Assembly (NCBI GenBank): GCA_964502665.1
Contig: CAZCXP010000133.1
Span: 1 to 7,000, forward strand
Direction of reading: 5' to 3'
Source: SOKG01 sp964502665
GTDB lineage: Bacteria > Chloroflexota > Dehalococcoidia > SZUA-161
Length of the DNA stretch: 7,000 nucleotides
Shown here: piece by piece, positions 5,280-7,000 of the stretch
Position numbering within the stretch: position 1 is the stretch's first letter
How the letters are laid out: each line of letters starts with the position of its first letter
Made by a program: the position numbers and the translations under genes
The notes under the pieces: generated by a model
Seen by the model: the letters and a program-made list of their open reading frames with translations, nothing else
Told to the model about the DNA's origin: nothing
Databases searched by the model: none

Positions 5280-5305
5280 AAAAAGCTGCCACGCGAGTGA
5301 CTTTT
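5280..5305. terminator. Weak, possibly bidirectional terminator hairpin after the malic-enzyme gene
   Basis: Immediately after the stop codon, an A-run (5280-5284) and a T-run (5302-5305) flank a small stem, GCCAC (5288-5292) and GTGAC (5297-5301), around GCGA. On the minus strand the stem pairs fully with one G-U pair and is followed by AGC and five T; on the plus strand there is one mismatch. The A and T runs can also pair with each other. It could end both this gene and the converging prenyltransferase operon, but the stem is short. The rest of the gap to 5441 shows no gene. Confidence 0.3.
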
Positions 5306-5441
5306 CGTTAGGCGCAGCAAGCTCTGACAGCCATAGCAAACGGTGTGCCGATAGTCGATTGCGTTGGCGCCACCGTGGTGCTGGAATGACAACATGGGTG
5401 AGATAGCGCACGGATAGCTGGCGGTTTTGCCCGAGGCGACA

Positions 5442-6344
5442 CTACAGGTTTGAACTGATGATTATACCGATAGCCATCAGCAAAGGCAGCAGAAGCGTGA
5501 GCAACACGTTATGCCCCATGACCGGTACCAGTTTCTCTATCTCATCGTAGTACTTGCGAGCCCCCTTCACCACCACCAGGCCAAGCGGCAGGGTCAACAA
5601 CCCAAAGAGAGCCATGTAAGGCAAGACCTTGACCAGCACGGAGACGACCAGAGCCACATACGCAGCCAGGAGCAGCAAGGCATAAACCTCAGAGCTTCCT
5701 TTCTTCCCAATGACTATTGGCAGGTGACGCCGAGAGGCTGAGGAATCGGCTTCAACATCAGGGAACTGGTTCAGTAGAAGCAGGTTGCTAACAAGGAAAA
5801 ACGGTACAATGGAAGCCAAGCCCGCCGCCAGACTATACGTGCCCGTCAGGGCGAAATATGTGCCCATGACCATCAGCGGTCCAAAGCCAAGCCCCGGAGC
5901 TATCGCACATAGAAGCGGTGTCCTGGTAATGTGGGTGGTATAGAAGTAGACCGTGGCAAGGCCCACAACCCCCAACGGAATGATGGCAGGACCGTGGGCG
6001 TAGAGGAAGTATCCCCCAATAGCAATGATTGCGGCAATACATGCTAGACCAAAGATATAAACGCTCCGAGGGTTGAGAAGTCCCTCTATCAGCACGCCGC
6101 TGCCGCCGCTGAAGGGTGTCCTCACCGTCTTGAAGTCCACTCCGCTTTGATAGTCAAAGTACTCGTTGAGGACGTTGACCGCTACATGGGCCAATAGAGC
6201 TCCTATAAAAGCCAGCGCCAAATAGAGGCCGTTTATGGAATATGATTCATAGACCGCTACGGACGCCCCAACAAGTACCGATATAGGGGTCAACACCAGA
6301 AAGGGAAGACGTATTTGCATAAGCCATATTTTCACCGTCGCCAT
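5442..6344 (-). CDS. UbiA-family prenyltransferase, MenA-like
   Basis: UbiA-family enzymes are integral membrane proteins that attach a polyprenyl chain from its diphosphate to an aromatic or other acceptor. The 300-residue product has both Mg-diphosphate motifs: N60-EYF-D64-YQSGV-D70, and N192-QFP-D196-VEA-D200 followed by RRHLPIVIGKK (205-215). About nine hydrophobic segments are visible (near 13-33, 40-58, 93-113, 117-136, 143-164, 171-191, 219-238, 241-260 and 278-298). The pattern NEYFDYxSGVD with NQFPDxEAD and RRHLP resembles 1,4-dihydroxy-2-naphthoate prenyltransferases (MenA), so a menaquinone role is the best guess. The acceptor cannot be fixed from sequence, and no other men gene is in the window. 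The start at 6344 has AGGGAG about 11 bases upstream. It follows secG after 45 bases on the same strand and is probably cotranscribed. Confidence 0.9.
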   Translation of the reverse strand: MATVKIWLMQIRLPFLVLTPISVLVGASVAVYESYSINGLYLALAFIGALLAHVAVNVLNEYFDYQSGVDFKTVRTPFSGGSGVLIEGLLNPRSVYIFGLACIAAIIAIGGYFLYAHGPAIIPLGVVGLATVYFYTTHITRTPLLCAIAPGLGFGPLMVMGTYFALTGTYSLAAGLASIVPFFLVSNLLLLNQFPDVEADSSASRRHLPIVIGKKGSSEVYALLLLAAYVALVVSVLVKVLPYMALFGLLTLPLGLVVVKGARKYYDEIEKLVPVMGHNVLLTLLLPLLMAIGIIISSNL

Positions 6345-6389
6345 CGCAGTCTATCTCCCTTAACCGGAAGTCTGGCATGTCAGGGCGAG

Positions 6390-6608
6390 CTATGCGAACC
6401 TGACGCTGAGCATAGAAACTATGACGAAAACCACAACGAGAATGATGGTGAAGCGAAACAGCGTCCTCTCAACGCCACGCCTGGTTCTAAACGCTGACTC
6501 ACCCGTCCCGCCAAATATGCCGCCCAACCCCCCTCCCCGCACCTGAGCCAGGATAACAGCAACCACCATCACAGCAATGATAATCTGAGCAACATTAAGT
6601 AGTGACAT
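6390..6608 (-). CDS. secG: Preprotein translocase subunit SecG
   Basis: SecG is the small non-essential subunit of the SecYEG protein-export channel in the cytoplasmic membrane. The 72-residue product has the expected two transmembrane helices (about 5-22 and 50-68). They are linked by the diagnostic loop GGGLGGIFGGTGESAFRTRRGVERTLF (25-51), of which the glycine-rich part and FRTRRGVE are typical. Length and topology are normal. It begins only nine bases after the gatB stop and has no clear Shine-Dalgarno, which points to translation coupled to gatB. The prenyltransferase gene follows on the same strand. Confidence 0.95.
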   Translation of the reverse strand: MSLLNVAQIIIAVMVVAVILAQVRGGGLGGIFGGTGESAFRTRRGVERTLFRFTIILVVVFVIVSMLSVRFA

Positions 6609-6617
6609 ATTACTACG

Positions 6618-7000
6618 CTATGCCGTCTGGCCCTCCCCTAATCTATTCCTGAGCAGTTCGTTGACCACCTGTGGATTGGCCTGTCCCTTGGTTGCCCTCA
6701 TCACCTGCCCCACCATAAACTTCAGGGCCTGCTCCTTGCCCTGCTTGTAATCGGCTACCGCCCGGGCATTTTCCAGCAGAACTCCGTCCACAATCGCCTC
6801 CAGCTCGGGAGCAGCGCTGATCTGAGTCAGTCCCTTCTTCTTCACGATCTCGGATGCCCGCCTGCCGCTATGGAACATCTCCTCGAAGACCGATTTCGCC
6901 ATCTTGGTGCTCAGCGTCCCCTTTTCGATGAGGTCGAGCATCTCGACGAGATGTTGCGGCTCGACCTTGCAGTCGCCGATCTCGGTGCCTGTGACGTTGA
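6618..7000 (-). CDS. gatB: Aspartyl/glutamyl-tRNA(Asn/Gln) amidotransferase subunit B, C-terminal part
   Basis: GatB is the tRNA-binding and kinase subunit of GatCAB. This complex converts misacylated Glu-tRNA(Gln) or Asp-tRNA(Asn) to the correct amide form. The last 126 residues are visible; the frame is open to the right edge, where the 5' part is cut. The segment is the GatB/YqeY tail domain. It includes LVEMLDLIEKGTLSTKMAKS, VFEEMFHSG, IVKKKGLTQIS, DYKQGKEQALKFMVGQVM, and the highly typical ATKGQANPQVVNELLRNRL near the end. There is no sign of truncation at the C-terminus. It is followed after nine bases by secG. The first internal ATG on the visible part (6941) is not the gene start, because the conserved frame continues upstream of it. 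Confidence 0.96.
   Translation of the reverse strand, partial: NVTGTEIGDCKVEPQHLVEMLDLIEKGTLSTKMAKSVFEEMFHSGRRASEIVKKKGLTQISAAPELEAIVDGVLLENARAVADYKQGKEQALKFMVGQVMRATKGQANPQVVNELLRNRLGEGQTA

Overview
The window is an ordinary bacterial chromosome segment carrying mostly housekeeping genes. No phage, CRISPR, rRNA or tRNA sequence is visible. The gene set is bacterial: QueA, bacterial ribosomal protein bL25, methionyl-tRNA formyltransferase, SecG and GatB. GatB implies the indirect amidation route to Gln-tRNA or Asn-tRNA. Moderate-to-high GC, a long two-domain bL25, an ACT-fused malic enzyme and a MenA-like UbiA prenyltransferase would fit an anaerobic Chloroflexota (Dehalococcoidia-like) genome. 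That placement is an inference from general protein character, not from a marker that settles it.

Layout. Bases 1-951 (minus) hold queA, cut by the left edge. Bases 952-1297 are a divergent intergenic region: a queA promoter on one side, an rplY promoter on the other, and between them a pair of tandem GC-rich hairpin repeats. rplY (1298-1975, plus) faces fmt (1987-2940, minus) with only 11 bases between their stop codons. Bases 2941-3060 carry a strong plus-strand promoter and a short leader that can fold over its own ribosome binding site. This drives a two-gene unit: a two-helix membrane peptide (3061-3279) that overlaps a YbjQ/UPF0145 protein (3276-3593) by ATGA. Bases 3594-3902 are non-coding and contain a TATAAT promoter and a leader of about 113 bases for an ACT-domain malic enzyme (3903-5279, plus). 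On the right, gatB (partial), secG and a UbiA-family prenyltransferase run leftwards as one likely operon (7000 to 5442) and converge on the malic enzyme gene.

How the genes fit together. queA, rplY, fmt and gatB all serve translation: tRNA modification, ribosome, initiator-tRNA formylation and tRNA-dependent amidation. secG serves protein export, the prenyltransferase probably quinone or lipid biosynthesis, and the malic enzyme central carbon metabolism. The YbjQ/membrane-peptide pair is the least understood unit.

I see no clearly new system. The points most worth a second look are the leader hairpin that can mask the Shine-Dalgarno of the membrane-peptide/YbjQ operon, a divergent malic enzyme (HDDQQGT in place of HDDQHGT, and a reduced, atypical nucleotide-binding segment), the tandem hairpin repeats between two divergent promoters, and promoter spacing that predicts nearly leaderless queA and rplY transcripts.
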